From positions 1 to 64,000 of the forward strand of contig NZ_FZOF01000036.1 of the NCBI RefSeq assembly GCF_900188405.1: 64,000 nt of DNA, written 5' to 3'. The stretch comes from Actinacidiphila glaucinigra. Lineage in GTDB: Bacteria > Actinomycetota > Actinomycetes > Streptomycetales > Streptomycetaceae. Shown here in pieces: positions 16,813-25,926 of the stretch; within the stretch, counting starts at the first letter, position 1; each line of letters begins with the position of its first letter. Below the pieces are notes generated by a model that made no database searches, was not told where the DNA came from, and saw nothing but the letters and a program-made list of their open reading frames with translations. A program made the position numbers and the translations under genes.

Positions 16813-17063
16813 ACGGAGACATGGCGGGAGTGGTTGGCGCCGGCGGTGTCTTCCTCTTCCTCATCGTGGTCGTGTGGCAGATCGCCGCGACCTGGCGGGC
16901 CCGGATGCTCGCGGCCCGTGAGGACCAGTACAAGCGGCTCGCCGCGAAGTACGCGGAACTGCTGGAGGACAACGTCGAACTGCACCGGCGCACGCTGGAG
17001 GAACTGGCGCAGACGCGGTCCTCGGTCACGCAGATGGAGAAGATGATGCGCTCCATCGACTAG
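16809..17063 (+). CDS. Small membrane protein with C-terminal coiled coil
   Basis: Protein of 84 residues. One membrane segment (AGVVGAGGVFLFLIVVVWQI) is followed by a charged helix rich in heptads (KYAELLEDNVELHRRTLEEL). Start and stop overlap the upstream regulator gene as ATGA, so the two are translated together. Pairs of a winged-helix regulator and a one-helix membrane protein are common in actinomycetes, but their function is not defined. It may anchor or modulate the regulator; this is inference. Confidence 0.8.
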   Translation: MNGDMAGVVGAGGVFLFLIVVVWQIAATWRARMLAAREDQYKRLAAKYAELLEDNVELHRRTLEELAQTRSSVTQMEKMMRSID

Positions 17064-17189
17064 CGCGGCCCACAAAACGAACGGTTGACGGTACGGCCGG
17101 GAGGGCGAACTCCCGGCCGTACCCATGGAGAACACGTCCCAGGCGGCACCACCGCGCGCCACGGCAGGTCGGCCCTTCGTACCGGCGTA

Positions 17190-17590
17190 CGGCGCCCCCG
17201 CCGGGCGTGGACGATCTCCCTCGCCGCCACCGGCGTTCTCGCGCTCTGCGCCACCGGCATCGGCATGGGACTTCAGCTGTCGGAGCTGTTCCAGGACGAG
17301 CCCGACTCGGTCGTCGCCCAGGAGAGGATCTCCGCGCACTATCCGTCGGGTGCCTTCGACCCCGCACGGATCGTCCTGCGTACCGCGGCCGTGAGCGAGG
17401 TCGAAGCCGCGGCATCCGCGGTCGCCGGCGTCGACCGTGTCGAGGACGGCGAGCGCCCCCCCCGACGGCGGGTCCGCCACGCTGTCGGTGGTGCTCAAGG
17501 ACGTCCCGGACAGCGAGGCGGCCAAGGACACCATCGACGAAGTGCGCGCCGTCGTACACCGGACAGGCGGGGCGGACGCTCTCGTCTTAA
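17190..17590 (+). pseudogene. Remnant of an MMPL/RND-type transporter
   Basis: Two frames join to give a coherent MMPL-like stretch: one membrane segment (WTISLAATGVLALCATGIGM), then the extracytoplasmic region (QERISAHYPSG, later SATLSVVLKDVPDSEAAKDT and ADALV). The frame changes at a run of eight C (17456-17463), consistent with one extra base. The start lies in the middle of the family's normal length, and the match is lost near 17585, so it is truncated at both ends and not just a sequencing slip. It lies right after the regulator/membrane pair at 16456-17063. Confidence 0.7.
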
Positions 17591-17659
17591 GATTGCGCAT
17601 TCAAACAGAGGGTCGAGAACCGACGAACTCTTCGTATATGCAGGGGAGCCGGCAGGAGC

Positions 17660-18154
17660 ATGTTCGGACAGCTGATCGGCGGCAATGATCTCCTCCCGCC
17701 TTCTCCTCCTCCTTCGGGCCCCGGGACCCCCGCAGGTATCTGGCAGCGCCAAGTGGCCGTCGGCATCGATCTCGTGATCGCCGTGCTCGTCGTCCTTGTG
17801 CCGCTGATCGCCTTCGACCGGATCCTCAACGCCACGGTCGGAGATGGGGGCGCCGACGTCTGGCGACTGGTCGCCGTCCTGTGGCTTGTGGCCTTCGTGC
17901 TGACGTACTCGCCGATCAGTACCTGCCGCTGGGGCCGCGCGCTCGGCAAGCGCGTGATGGGACTGAAGGTGGTCCGACTCGGCAGCGACAGCCGGATCGG
18001 TTACGGGCGGGCCCTGATACGTCACGTGGTCAACGTGGGCATAGGCCTTGTCCCGGTGATCATCATCAAGAACGTCATCGCGATCAGCATGGACGCGAAC
18101 CAGCAGGGGATGCACGACCGGCTCGCCCACAGCGCGGTGGTACGCACGCGCTGA
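17660..18154 (+). CDS. RDD family membrane protein
   Basis: Membrane protein of 164 residues. After a Pro-rich N-terminus come hydrophobic segments (IDLVIAVLVVLVPLIAF; RLVAVLWLVAFVLTY; VVNVGIGLVPVIIIKNVIAI) and the RDD-type features: R/D near the first segment, the loop WGRALGKRVMGLKVV, and QQGMHDRLAHSAVV near the end. RDD proteins are small carriers or accessory membrane proteins, usually of unknown function. The start lies close behind the MMPL remnant. The ribosome site (GGGGAG, 10 nt) is modest. Confidence 0.88.
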   Translation: MFGQLIGGNDLLPPSPPPSGPGTPAGIWQRQVAVGIDLVIAVLVVLVPLIAFDRILNATVGDGGADVWRLVAVLWLVAFVLTYSPISTCRWGRALGKRVMGLKVVRLGSDSRIGYGRALIRHVVNVGIGLVPVIIIKNVIAISMDANQQGMHDRLAHSAVVRTR

Positions 18155-18356
18155 ACCACGCCGAACGCGGCTGCGGCGTACGGCGCGTGGCCGACGAGCA
18201 GTGAACGACGTGCCGTGCGTCGAGGCCGAAGCCGAATCCGGCTTTGACGAGGAAACCGGGCCGTCGCCGCTGGTTCAGGTGCCGGTTGCCGTGGGCGTAC
18301 CGGTCCGCCTCCCAATCCGCGGCTCCAGTAGTCTCTGCGCACGTCGCACGGGGCAC

Positions 18357-19100
18357 ATGGGGATGGTGGGGGCTTTGACGGGGTTGAGGCGCGGCAGACG
18401 GGCGTTGTACGAGCTCGGAGTCGGCATGGCCGCCCTCGCGATGGCGGCTGGCTGCTCATCGTCCGGCGACACCTCGGGCGGTAAGCCCAACGGTATCGAG
18501 GGGCAGTCGGTGGACCGCATCTTCGCCCGCGTGGACAAGGCACTGGACGCGGCGTCGGTGCACACCGTGCAGGTGGCGGACGGCCGCCAGGTCGGCGACG
18601 TCCGCGCGCTGCACGGCGGCGACGACTGCACGGGCCTGTTCACCGACGACCAGGGCTTCGCCTGGCACTTCACCACCCTCGGCGAACATACCTGGATCAC
18701 CCCCGAGCGGCGTGGCGCGAAGCTGGCCGACCGCACGGGCGCCCCCGTGGAGCCGGGCCGGTACCTGCCGGTGGAGCTCGACTCCCCCGGATTCGCCGGA
18801 GAGCTGGCACGGTACAGCAGCGCAGCCTGCCATCTGCGCTTCTCCATGGTGAAGCGGCAGCACGTCGTCTTCACGAAGGGGGCCGAGACCCGCGTGAACG
18901 GGCGGCCGGCCCTGGCGGTGAAGACCAAGCAAGGCAGCGCGGAGGGCACCGTATATCTCGCCACCACCGGTGAGCCCGTGCCGCTGCGGACCGTAGGCCA
19001 TGACGGGAAGAAACGCTTCACCACGACATGGTCGGACTACGGCGTCAGCCCCAGGATCGCCAAGCCTCCGAAGTCGAAGATCCTTCCCCCTTTGTCCTGA
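18357..19100 (+). CDS. Putative lipoprotein
   Basis: Exported protein of about 247 residues. The basic start (GLRRGRRALYELGVGMAALAM) leads to a lipobox-like AAGC followed by SSSGDTSGG, so it is probably anchored to the outer face of the membrane. The mature part has the look of a DUF-type LppX/LprG-like fold: HTVQVADGRQ, then RVNGRPALAVKT and GTVYLATTGEPVPLR, a pattern common in mycobacterial and streptomycete lipoproteins that bind lipids, though this is resemblance only. The ATG at 18357 is chosen because the signal peptide begins there; an upstream in-frame ATG at 18201 would bury it. It is probably transcribed alone. Confidence 0.82.
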   Translation: MGMVGALTGLRRGRRALYELGVGMAALAMAAGCSSSGDTSGGKPNGIEGQSVDRIFARVDKALDAASVHTVQVADGRQVGDVRALHGGDDCTGLFTDDQGFAWHFTTLGEHTWITPERRGAKLADRTGAPVEPGRYLPVELDSPGFAGELARYSSAACHLRFSMVKRQHVVFTKGAETRVNGRPALAVKTKQGSAEGTVYLATTGEPVPLRTVGHDGKKRFTTTWSDYGVSPRIAKPPKSKILPPLS

Positions 19101-19121
19101 GCCCGACTGCCGATCCGCAGC

Positions 19122-19200
19122 CCGCTGATCACCAACGCCGGCTACGGCGCAGACCGCGCTGCGGCACGGCGTGCCCCTGAAGGTGGCGGGCGACACCGAG
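19122..19200 (+). pseudogene. Fragment of an MGT-type glycosyltransferase
   Basis: PLITNAGYG (19122-19148) is followed, after a frame change, by QTALRHGVPLKVAGDTE (19150-19200). Together they match the donor-binding region of macrolide-type glycosyltransferases (TNAGYGGVQTALxHGVPLVVAG). A deletion of two bases or more explains the shift, and no more of the gene is visible. It is a relic, probably of a natural-product resistance or tailoring gene. Confidence 0.6.
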
Positions 19201-19319
19201 GCGCAAGCAGGAGAGGGCCGCACGGGTTGATGGAGCGGCACCGGCGTTCGCGTGTCGACCAGGCCCGGCGGCGCTGTCTGCCAGACCTGTTGCCTGGGTG
19301 CGGATCGGGGTCATCATGC

Positions 19320-19535
19320 TGCTCAGCCGCGGCATCGAGGGGACCCGGAGCGTCCGTTCGACACCCGGGGAGCGGTCCTGCCGGCCTCGTCGCCGGCCGC
19401 CGAACGCCTCGCGAAGCGCCGGCCGCAACGCACGCTTACGGCGCCGCGATGATCGTGCTCGCCGTCATCGGTCTGCTGGGTCTCGTCGCCGCGGCGCTGC
19501 TGCCCAAGGTGCCCGGTGCGGCCGGACGCCCGTGA
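19320..19535 (+). pseudogene. Fragment of an MFS efflux transporter
   Basis: GDPERPFDTRGAVL in one frame and HAYGAAMIVLAVIGLLGLVAAALLPKV in another recall the middle and last membrane segment of EmrB-like MFS transporters. The intervening residues are not coherent. It follows the glycosyltransferase relic, so both may be the scar of a deleted cluster. Only the last helix is convincing; the earlier part is weaker. Confidence 0.5.
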
Positions 19536-19761
19536 TCGGTACGAGCGGTCAGGCCGCGCGGCGGAGGTCGCATGTCCCGGCGGGTGTGTGCGAGGCACGC
19601 TGGGGCAGGCGCACCAGTGATGAGGCGGCGACCGTAATGGCGAATGTCCGGGCTGCGGTACGGGATGATCGTTGGACGCTACCGTCGGTAGCCGCCGTGG
19701 CTCGGATCCCCGTCTGCCATTCAGGGGAGCCGGTGACACAGCGGCAGGTTGGTGACGGAGA

Positions 19762-21894
19762 GTGCAGGACGCATCGCCGTCAAGCGCCGGGCGGAGCCTG
19801 GCAGAGCTTGAGCGGATGTTCGGGCCAGTGCTGCAGGACTGCAGGGCGTCCATCGGCATGCTGTACGTGCTGCCACCCGGAAGGAAGGCGCTGGAGCTCG
19901 CGGTCCTGTCCGGCGGCCCCTGGCAGATGGCGGCGCCATGGGCGCGGGTGATGCCCGACGACCCGCTGCCGCTGGCGGATGCGGTGCGTCGTCGGTGCGC
20001 GGTGTGGGTGGGCAGCCAGGAGGAGATGGCCCGCCGCTATCCGCGGCTCGGGTTCGTGCTGCCCTATGACTTCGTGCTGGCGGCTTTTCCCGTCATCTGC
20101 GGGTCCGCGGTGTGGGGCGGCCTGGTCCTGCTGTGGCCGGTCCGGCACCCGGCAAAGCCGACCGTGCGAGAGCGCGGCGCGATCGATGCCTTCTGCCGCC
20201 GTGCGGGTCTGGTCATGCAGCGGGCAGCCGACGAAGGTAAGCCGGTGCGCGCGGAGCCGACACCACGGACCCTGGCCCCGCTCCCGCAACCGACCCCGGA
20301 CCGGGCCGAGGCCGTGGCCGCACACACTTTCACCGAGCGGCTCCCTGTGGGCTGTTGCTCGCTGGACCTCGACGGCCGGGTGACCTATCTCAATGCCGCG
20401 GCCGCCGATCTGCTGGACGTCGATACTGCCCGGCTGATGGGCTCCAGGCCCTGGAAGGTCCTGCTGTGGCTGGACCGTCCGGACTTCGAGGAGCGCTACC
20501 GGGCTGCCGTCATCAGCCGTCGGCCCACCACCTTCACGGCTGTGCGACCGCCGGGTCTCCGGCTGTCTTTCGACCTCTACCCCGACGACTCCGGCGTCAG
20601 CGTCCACATCACGGCACTGCCGGAGGAATCGTGCGGCGCCGCCATCGCACCCGCCGTCCAGGCACCACGAGGCGCGGCGGAGGCAGTCGGCGCCGCCACC
20701 CTGTATCAACTGATGCACATGGCCGCGACCCTCAGCGAGGTGGTACGCGTCAAAGACGTCGTCGACCTGGTCGGCGATCAACTGGTGCCCGGCTTCGAGG
20801 TCCAGGGCCTGGCCCTGTGGCTGGCCGAAGGCGGTCGTCTGCGCATCCTGGGCTCTCGCGGCTACAGCGCTGAGTTCCTGGCCCGCTTCGACGGCCAGCC
20901 CCTGACCGATCCCACACCGCCCGCACAGGCACTGACCAGCGGTTCGCCAAGCTTCTTCGGCAGCTACGCCGAATTTCAACGCACCTACCCGCATGCTCCC
21001 CGCTTCAAAGACCGGGACGCCTGGGCCTTCCTGCCCCTGATAGCCTCCGGCCGCCCCATCGGCCTGGTGGTCCTGTCCTACGACCACCCACGCGACTTCC
21101 CCACGGCCGAACGCGCCATCCTGACCTCGGTTGCCGGTCTGATCGCTCAAGTCCTCGACCGCGCTCGGCTGTACGACGCCAACCTCAACCTGGCCCGCAC
21201 ACTGCAGGCCGGTCTGCTCCCGCAAGCCCTGCCCTCCGTCCCCGGACTGCAGGTCACCGCCCGCTATCTGCCCGCCGGCCACGGCACGGACATCGGCGGG
21301 GACTTCTACGACCTCATCCGCTGCGGGTCGCAATGCGCCGCCATCACCATCGGCGACGTGCAGGGCCACAACGTCCAGGCAGCCGCACTCATGGGCCAGG
21401 TCCGCACCGCCGTCCACGCCCACGCCGCCGCCCACACCGCACCGGGCGCCGTTCTCGCCCGGACCAACCGCCTGATCGCCGACCTCAACCCCGGCCTGTT
21501 CACCAGCTGCCTGTACGCCCACCTCGACCTGGCACGACACAACGCCCGGCTGGCCACAGCCGGCCACCCAGCTCCCCTGATCCGGCACCCCGACGGCCGC
21601 ACCGAGGCTCTCGCGGTGCCTGTCGGCATCCTGCTGGGTGTCACCGCGGACGCCGGTTACCCCACCCTCGACATCCCCGTGCCGCCGGGCACGGTCCTCG
21701 TCCTGTACACCGACGGTCTCGTCGAAGCTCCCGGCACGGACATCGACCATGCCACCGATCGCCTCGCACAGCACCTCACCCGAGCCGGCGGCACTCAAGA
21801 CGTCGACGACCTCGCCGACTCCCTGCTGGAGCACGCCATGCCGACCACCACCGGTACCGACGACATCGCCCTCCTTGTAGCGCGCGTCATGTGA
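19762..21894 (+). CDS. SpoIIE-type PP2C phosphatase with GAF and PAS sensor domains
   Basis: Signal protein of 710 residues: an N-terminal GAF-like region (1-160), a PAS domain (about 185-290, FTERLPVGCCSLDLDGRVTY), a GAF domain (320-470) and a PPM/SpoIIE phosphatase (485-710). Metal-binding motifs are GTDIGGDFYDLI, ITIGDVQGH, VLYTDGLVEA and GTDDIALLVA. It should dephosphorylate an anti-sigma-factor antagonist in a partner-switching cascade, in the cytoplasm, on cues sensed by PAS/GAF. The start GTG at 19762 has its GGAG very close, so the exact start is uncertain. No partner gene is adjacent. Confidence 0.9.
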   Translation: MQDASPSSAGRSLAELERMFGPVLQDCRASIGMLYVLPPGRKALELAVLSGGPWQMAAPWARVMPDDPLPLADAVRRRCAVWVGSQEEMARRYPRLGFVLPYDFVLAAFPVICGSAVWGGLVLLWPVRHPAKPTVRERGAIDAFCRRAGLVMQRAADEGKPVRAEPTPRTLAPLPQPTPDRAEAVAAHTFTERLPVGCCSLDLDGRVTYLNAAAADLLDVDTARLMGSRPWKVLLWLDRPDFEERYRAAVISRRPTTFTAVRPPGLRLSFDLYPDDSGVSVHITALPEESCGAAIAPAVQAPRGAAEAVGAATLYQLMHMAATLSEVVRVKDVVDLVGDQLVPGFEVQGLALWLAEGGRLRILGSRGYSAEFLARFDGQPLTDPTPPAQALTSGSPSFFGSYAEFQRTYPHAPRFKDRDAWAFLPLIASGRPIGLVVLSYDHPRDFPTAERAILTSVAGLIAQVLDRARLYDANLNLARTLQAGLLPQALPSVPGLQVTARYLPAGHGTDIGGDFYDLIRCGSQCAAITIGDVQGHNVQAAALMGQVRTAVHAHAAAHTAPGAVLARTNRLIADLNPGLFTSCLYAHLDLARHNARLATAGHPAPLIRHPDGRTEALAVPVGILLGVTADAGYPTLDIPVPPGTVLVLYTDGLVEAPGTDIDHATDRLAQHLTRAGGTQDVDDLADSLLEHAMPTTTGTDDIALLVARVM

Positions 21895-22047
21895 ACGACC
21901 CGGCGACCGTGGCGCGTCTGTCCGCGCACGCCCTCTGCGGCGGGCCGCGTCACTCGAATGCGCCTTCCAGCTTGCGGATCACGCGACAGGGCGCGATCGT
22001 GCCGTCGCGTCCGAGAGTTTCGACCTGCTCCGCAAGCCCTCGGTCCA

Positions 22048-22084
22048 GAGGAGCCCTCGCCGGAACCACCGGCGAGGGCTCCTC
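22048..22084. terminator. Strong hairpin, 16-bp perfect stem
   Basis: GAGGAGCCCTCGCCGG, a 5-nt loop (AACCA) and the exact reverse complement form a perfect 16-bp stem about 150 bp after the phosphatase stop. No T-run follows, as is usual for high-GC actinomycete terminators. Confidence 0.8.
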
Positions 22085-22659
22085 GGTGTGAGGTCGACGC
22101 GTGCGCTGAGACAACGGAAGCCACCCAGGGGTGGCATCCGAACGCACGCGCCGACCGGCTGTCGGCCGGCGTTCCGGCACGGGGCGGAGGAGCGCCCCGG
22201 GCCCGAACACCGTGTGCTCAGCCGGGCTCCGGCCGCTCCGGGATGCCGTAGGGGCACGCGGTGGGGGGCGGCCCCACCGAACCCGCCAGGAAGCCTCGGA
22301 GTCGTAGAACCGCCGGAGGCGTCCGGCACCGCACAGCAGGTCCTGCGCGCCCTCGTCGACGTCCGGCTCGCTCTGATCGGCAGAGGCCCCGACATCGAAG
22401 AACGCGACGAAAGCCCGAAGTCCCACTCCACCAATGTCGGGGCGCCGCCGGGACGGCGCATGTGCGGAGTCCTCTTCCGGGTCGCGGACCTGCCCGTTCC
22501 CGAGTGCCGTACGCGGTTCCGCAGGTCGGACCAGGGACGCGTACTCCAGGGCACTCGCTCTCGCGGCCAGGGCCACCTCAGCCACCTCACCGGCATGCGC
22601 GCCGGGCCTTGGACCCGCATCCTGGCGCTGTAGCCGCTTCCCTCCAGAGGAGCGATGCC
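22085..22659. other. Unassigned intergenic stretch
   Basis: No convincing gene. A plus-strand frame ending at 22633 contains a piece with protein-like composition (QQVLRALVDVRLALIGRGPD) but has no good start, and I cannot assign it to a family. Earlier bases of the same gap, 21895-22047, also show nothing definite. Confidence 0.4.
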
Positions 22660-22911
22660 ATGCGGATGTGCTGGGAGATCAAGCCCGTCGCCTACGCGGG
22701 CCAGCAGGTGCTCGACGTCGAGGCGGCGCTGCAGATCCTCTACATGTTCGCCGACCGAGCCCGGGAGTGGGCGCCGGACAACACCTCGGGCCTGGCCGAG
22801 TCGGTCACCGCCATGGCCGCCCGCATGCTGACCGACGGCGCTCGCACGGTGCACCAGGGCTTCTCATGGTCCGCCACCGAGGGGTCCATCTACGTCGCAC
22901 TCACCCCGTAG
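22660..22911 (+). CDS. Small hypothetical protein, 83 residues
   Basis: Soluble protein of 83 residues with helical composition (VEAALQILYMFADRAREWAP; LAESVTAMAARMLTDGART) and a C-terminus with strand-like residues (GSIYVALTP). The ATG at 22660 is preceded by GAGGAG at 7-8 nt, so translation is likely. It is not recognised. It lies 220 bp before the NfeD/flotillin/ATPase genes on the same strand, and whether it belongs to them is unknown. Confidence 0.65.
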   Translation: MRMCWEIKPVAYAGQQVLDVEAALQILYMFADRAREWAPDNTSGLAESVTAMAARMLTDGARTVHQGFSWSATEGSIYVALTP

Positions 22912-23131
22912 GACGACGTTCGACCTCGCGCTGGGTCCTCTCCGGGGTGCTGCCTCCCGCCTGTCCGCGATCCGCCCAGGCCTCCGCCGCACGCGTGCCT
23001 GCGCCGTCAACAAGGTGTGAACGTCGCGTAAAGACTGCCGGGTTTCGGCAATGTGCGCCGGGTGTCGGCCCTGCCACCATCGTCATGGCACCGACAACGG
23101 AGCCAGTGCTCGGAGCGGGGGAGGGCGGGAG

Positions 23132-23809
23132 ATGAGCGAATTCCTCGACGCCGCGCTCGGTTACCCCACCGCCCTGTTCAGTTTCGCGCTCGTGGTGGTC
23201 ATCGGGTACTGGGGGAGTGTCCTGCTCGGTGGCCTTGACGTCGACGCCCTCGGCGGGGGACACGGGGGAGAGGGCGTCGACGCCCACCACGGAGACCACG
23301 TAGACCACGGGGACCACGGGCACACGGCGGGCTTCGCCGGCTTTCTCGCCGGTCTGGGGCTGGGCGGGGTGCCGGTCACCGTCACGATGTCGCTGCTGAT
23401 CGGCATCGCGTGGTTCGCCGCGCTGGCCGGCCGGGTCCTGACCGGCGGCGGGCCGCTCTCCGGCACCGTGGCCCTGGCCGGAGCGCTGGTGTGCTCATGG
23501 GCCGGCACGCGCGCGCTGCTCCTGCCGCTGCGCCGCCTGGTGCCCCGAGAACGCGCGCCCTCGCGCTCCGACTTCGTCGGCAAGGTCTGCGTCGTCCGCA
23601 CCGGCCGTGTCAGCGCCGGGTTCGGACAGGCCGAGGTCACCGCCGACGACGGGTCGACCGCCGTGGTCCAGGTGCGCACCACCGGAACCGACGAGGGACT
23701 GGTCGGCGGCAGCACCGCTCTGATCTTCGACTACGACGCCGTCCGGGAGTGCTTCCTGGTCGCGCCGTACGACGCCTCGCTCGACCCGGATCGCCGCCCG
23801 GCCGTCTGA
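23132..23809 (+). CDS. NfeD/YqiJ-like membrane protein with OB-fold C-terminus
   Basis: Protein of 225 residues. An N-terminal membrane helix (residues 14-34) is followed by a His-rich loop (His at 44, 52, 53, 56, 59, 62, 64), two further hydrophobic segments (70-125), and an OB-fold domain (about 148-215) starting GKVCVVRTGRVSAGFGQAEV. This is the YqiJ/NfeD type, the usual partner of flotillins. The ATG at 23132 follows GGGAGGG at a good distance. The flotillin gene follows 69 bp later, so the two proteins probably act together in membrane microdomains. The His-rich loop could bind a metal; that is inference. Confidence 0.85.
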   Translation: MSEFLDAALGYPTALFSFALVVVIGYWGSVLLGGLDVDALGGGHGGEGVDAHHGDHVDHGDHGHTAGFAGFLAGLGLGGVPVTVTMSLLIGIAWFAALAGRVLTGGGPLSGTVALAGALVCSWAGTRALLLPLRRLVPRERAPSRSDFVGKVCVVRTGRVSAGFGQAEVTADDGSTAVVQVRTTGTDEGLVGGSTALIFDYDAVRECFLVAPYDASLDPDRRPAV

Positions 23810-23878
23810 GCCCGCCACCGCGCCCCGGTCTCCCGCTCTTCCACCCCCTCTCCACCTCTCTCACCCCGAGGATCGCTG

Positions 23879-25891
23879 ATGGACGCCATCACCATCGGGA
23901 TCGGCGTGCTCGTCGCCGTCGTCCTGCTCGTCGCCCTGGGCATGCTCCTGATCATCAGTCGGCTCTTCCGCAAGGTCGAGCAGAGCAAGGCCCTGATCAT
24001 CTCCAAGGCCAAGAGGGTCGACGTCACCTTCACCGGTGCCGTGGTGCTCCCGGTGCTGCACAAGGCCGAGGTCATGGACATCTCGGTGAAGACCGTCGAG
24101 ATCCGCCGCACCGGCCGCGAGGGCCTGATCTGCCGGGACAACATCCGCGCCGACATCCACATCAACTTCTTCGTGCGGGTCAACAAGACCGTCGAGGACG
24201 TCATCAAGGTGGCCCAGTCCATCGGCACGGAACGGGCCAGCAGCCAGGAGACGATCCAGCAGTTCTTCGCCGCCAAGTTCTCCGAGGCGCTGAAGACGGT
24301 AGGCAAGCAACTGGACTTCGTCGACCTCTACACCAAGCGCGAGGAGTTCCGGGACCGCATCATCTCGGTCATCGGCACCGACCTCAACGGCTACCACCTC
24401 GACGACGCGGCCATCGACTTCCTCGAGCAGACCCCGATGACCCAACTGGACGCCGCCAACATCCTCGATGCCCAGGGCATCCGGAAGATCACCGAGCTGA
24501 CGGCGATCGAGCACGTGCGGACCAACGAGTTCCAGCGCACGGAGGAGAAGGAGATCACGCGGCAGAACGTCGACGCCCGCGAGACCATCCTGGAACTGGA
24601 GCGCCGTCAGGCCGAGGCCGAGATCCGGCAGCGGCGCGAGGTGGAGACCCTGCGCGCCAAGGAGGAGGCGACCACCGCCCAGGTCCAGGAGGAGCAGCGG
24701 CTCAACGCCCAGGGCGCCTTCCTGCGCACCGAGGAGCAACTGGGCATCCAGCGCGAGAACCAGGCCCGTGAGGTCGCTGTCGCCCAGAAGAACCGCGAGC
24801 GGGTGATCGCCGTGGAGAACGAGCGGATCGAGAAGGACCGGTTGCTGGAGGTGATCGCCCGCGAGCGCGAGACCGAGCTGACCCGGATCGCGAAGGACAA
24901 GGAGGTCGAGGGCGAGAAGCGGGAGATCGCCGAGGTCATCCGTGAGCGCGTGGCCGTCGACCGCACCGTGGCCGAGCAGGAGGAGAGCATCAAGCGGCTG
25001 CGTACGGTCGAGGAGGCCGAGCGCGCCCGTCAGTCCGTCGTCATCCACGCCGAGGCGGAGGCCCAGGAGAAGCTGGTCAAGGACATCAAGGCGGCGGAGG
25101 CGGCCGAGGCGGCGGCCCATCACAAGGCCCGCGAGACGCTGACGTTGGCCGAGGCCCGCAGGCAGGCGGCCGAACTCGACGCCCAGGCCAAGGTCCGGCT
25201 CGCCGAGGGCGTGCAGGCGGAGGCCGCCGCGGCGGGGCTGGCAGCGGTGCAGGTGCGCGAGAAGGACGCCGAGGCGATCGAGAAGACCGGACGGGCCGAG
25301 GCCGCCGTGGCCGTGGAGAAGGCACACGCCGCCGCCACCGAGATCGGCGAGAAGCTGAAGGCGGAGGCGGCCGGCCTCACCGAGAAGGCGGCGGCGATGG
25401 CCGCCCTGGACGAGGCGTCGCGCGGGCACGAGGAGTACCGGCTGCGGCTGGCCGCGGAGAAGGACATCCGCCTGGCGGGACTGGACGTCCAGCGGCAGAT
25501 CGCCGAGGCGCAGGCGGCCCTGGTCGGCGCCGGTCTGGAGAAGGCGAAGATCGACATCGTCGGTGGGGACAGCGTGTTCTTCGACCGGCTGGTGAAGTCC
25601 GTCTCGTACGGCAGGAGCGTGGACGCCTTCGTCGAGCACTCCGACACGGCCCGGGCCCTCGCCCGGCCGTGGCTGGACGGCGAGTCGAACCTCGCCGACG
25701 ACCTGGCACGCGTGCTCGGCTCCGTCGATGCCGCCGGGGTCCGCGACCTGACGGTCTCCGCCCTGCTCATGCGTCTGATCGGCGCGGGAGGCAAGCAGAG
25801 CGGGGAGTTCCGGCGCCTGCTCGACACGGCACGGGAGCTCGGTCTCGCCGAGACCCCGGTCGTCGGCCTCAACGGCACCGCGCACGTCTGA
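23879..25891 (+). CDS. Flotillin/SPFH family protein, YqiK-type
   Basis: Protein of 670 residues. One N-terminal membrane helix (ITIGIGVLVAVVLLVALGML) is followed by the SPFH/Band-7 domain (about 40-215), then a very long charged coiled coil (about 220-560, rich in Glu, Arg and Ala) and a C-terminal domain. The layout and the preceding NfeD-like gene fit YqiK. Flotillins assemble into large membrane-attached cages or scaffolds and affect fluidity. The start follows GAGG. It is 35 bp before the AAA ATPase gene, so all three genes form one operon. Confidence 0.94.
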   Translation: MDAITIGIGVLVAVVLLVALGMLLIISRLFRKVEQSKALIISKAKRVDVTFTGAVVLPVLHKAEVMDISVKTVEIRRTGREGLICRDNIRADIHINFFVRVNKTVEDVIKVAQSIGTERASSQETIQQFFAAKFSEALKTVGKQLDFVDLYTKREEFRDRIISVIGTDLNGYHLDDAAIDFLEQTPMTQLDAANILDAQGIRKITELTAIEHVRTNEFQRTEEKEITRQNVDARETILELERRQAEAEIRQRREVETLRAKEEATTAQVQEEQRLNAQGAFLRTEEQLGIQRENQAREVAVAQKNRERVIAVENERIEKDRLLEVIARERETELTRIAKDKEVEGEKREIAEVIRERVAVDRTVAEQEESIKRLRTVEEAERARQSVVIHAEAEAQEKLVKDIKAAEAAEAAAHHKARETLTLAEARRQAAELDAQAKVRLAEGVQAEAAAAGLAAVQVREKDAEAIEKTGRAEAAVAVEKAHAAATEIGEKLKAEAAGLTEKAAAMAALDEASRGHEEYRLRLAAEKDIRLAGLDVQRQIAEAQAALVGAGLEKAKIDIVGGDSVFFDRLVKSVSYGRSVDAFVEHSDTARALARPWLDGESNLADDLARVLGSVDAAGVRDLTVSALLMRLIGAGGKQSGEFRRLLDTARELGLAETPVVGLNGTAHV

Positions 25892-25926
25892 CGACGGCCA
25901 CGCAGAGGACGAGGGAGCGGGACACG

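Noticed and set aside
22088..22633. 181-codon plus-strand frame in the unassigned gap
   Set aside because: No ribosome site and no family pattern; part of it has protein-like composition, so it may be a relic, but I cannot support a gene.
23861..25885. 674-codon open frame on the minus strand
   Set aside because: Antisense to the flotillin gene; its Leu/Asp/Gly/His repeats mirror the coiled-coil codons.
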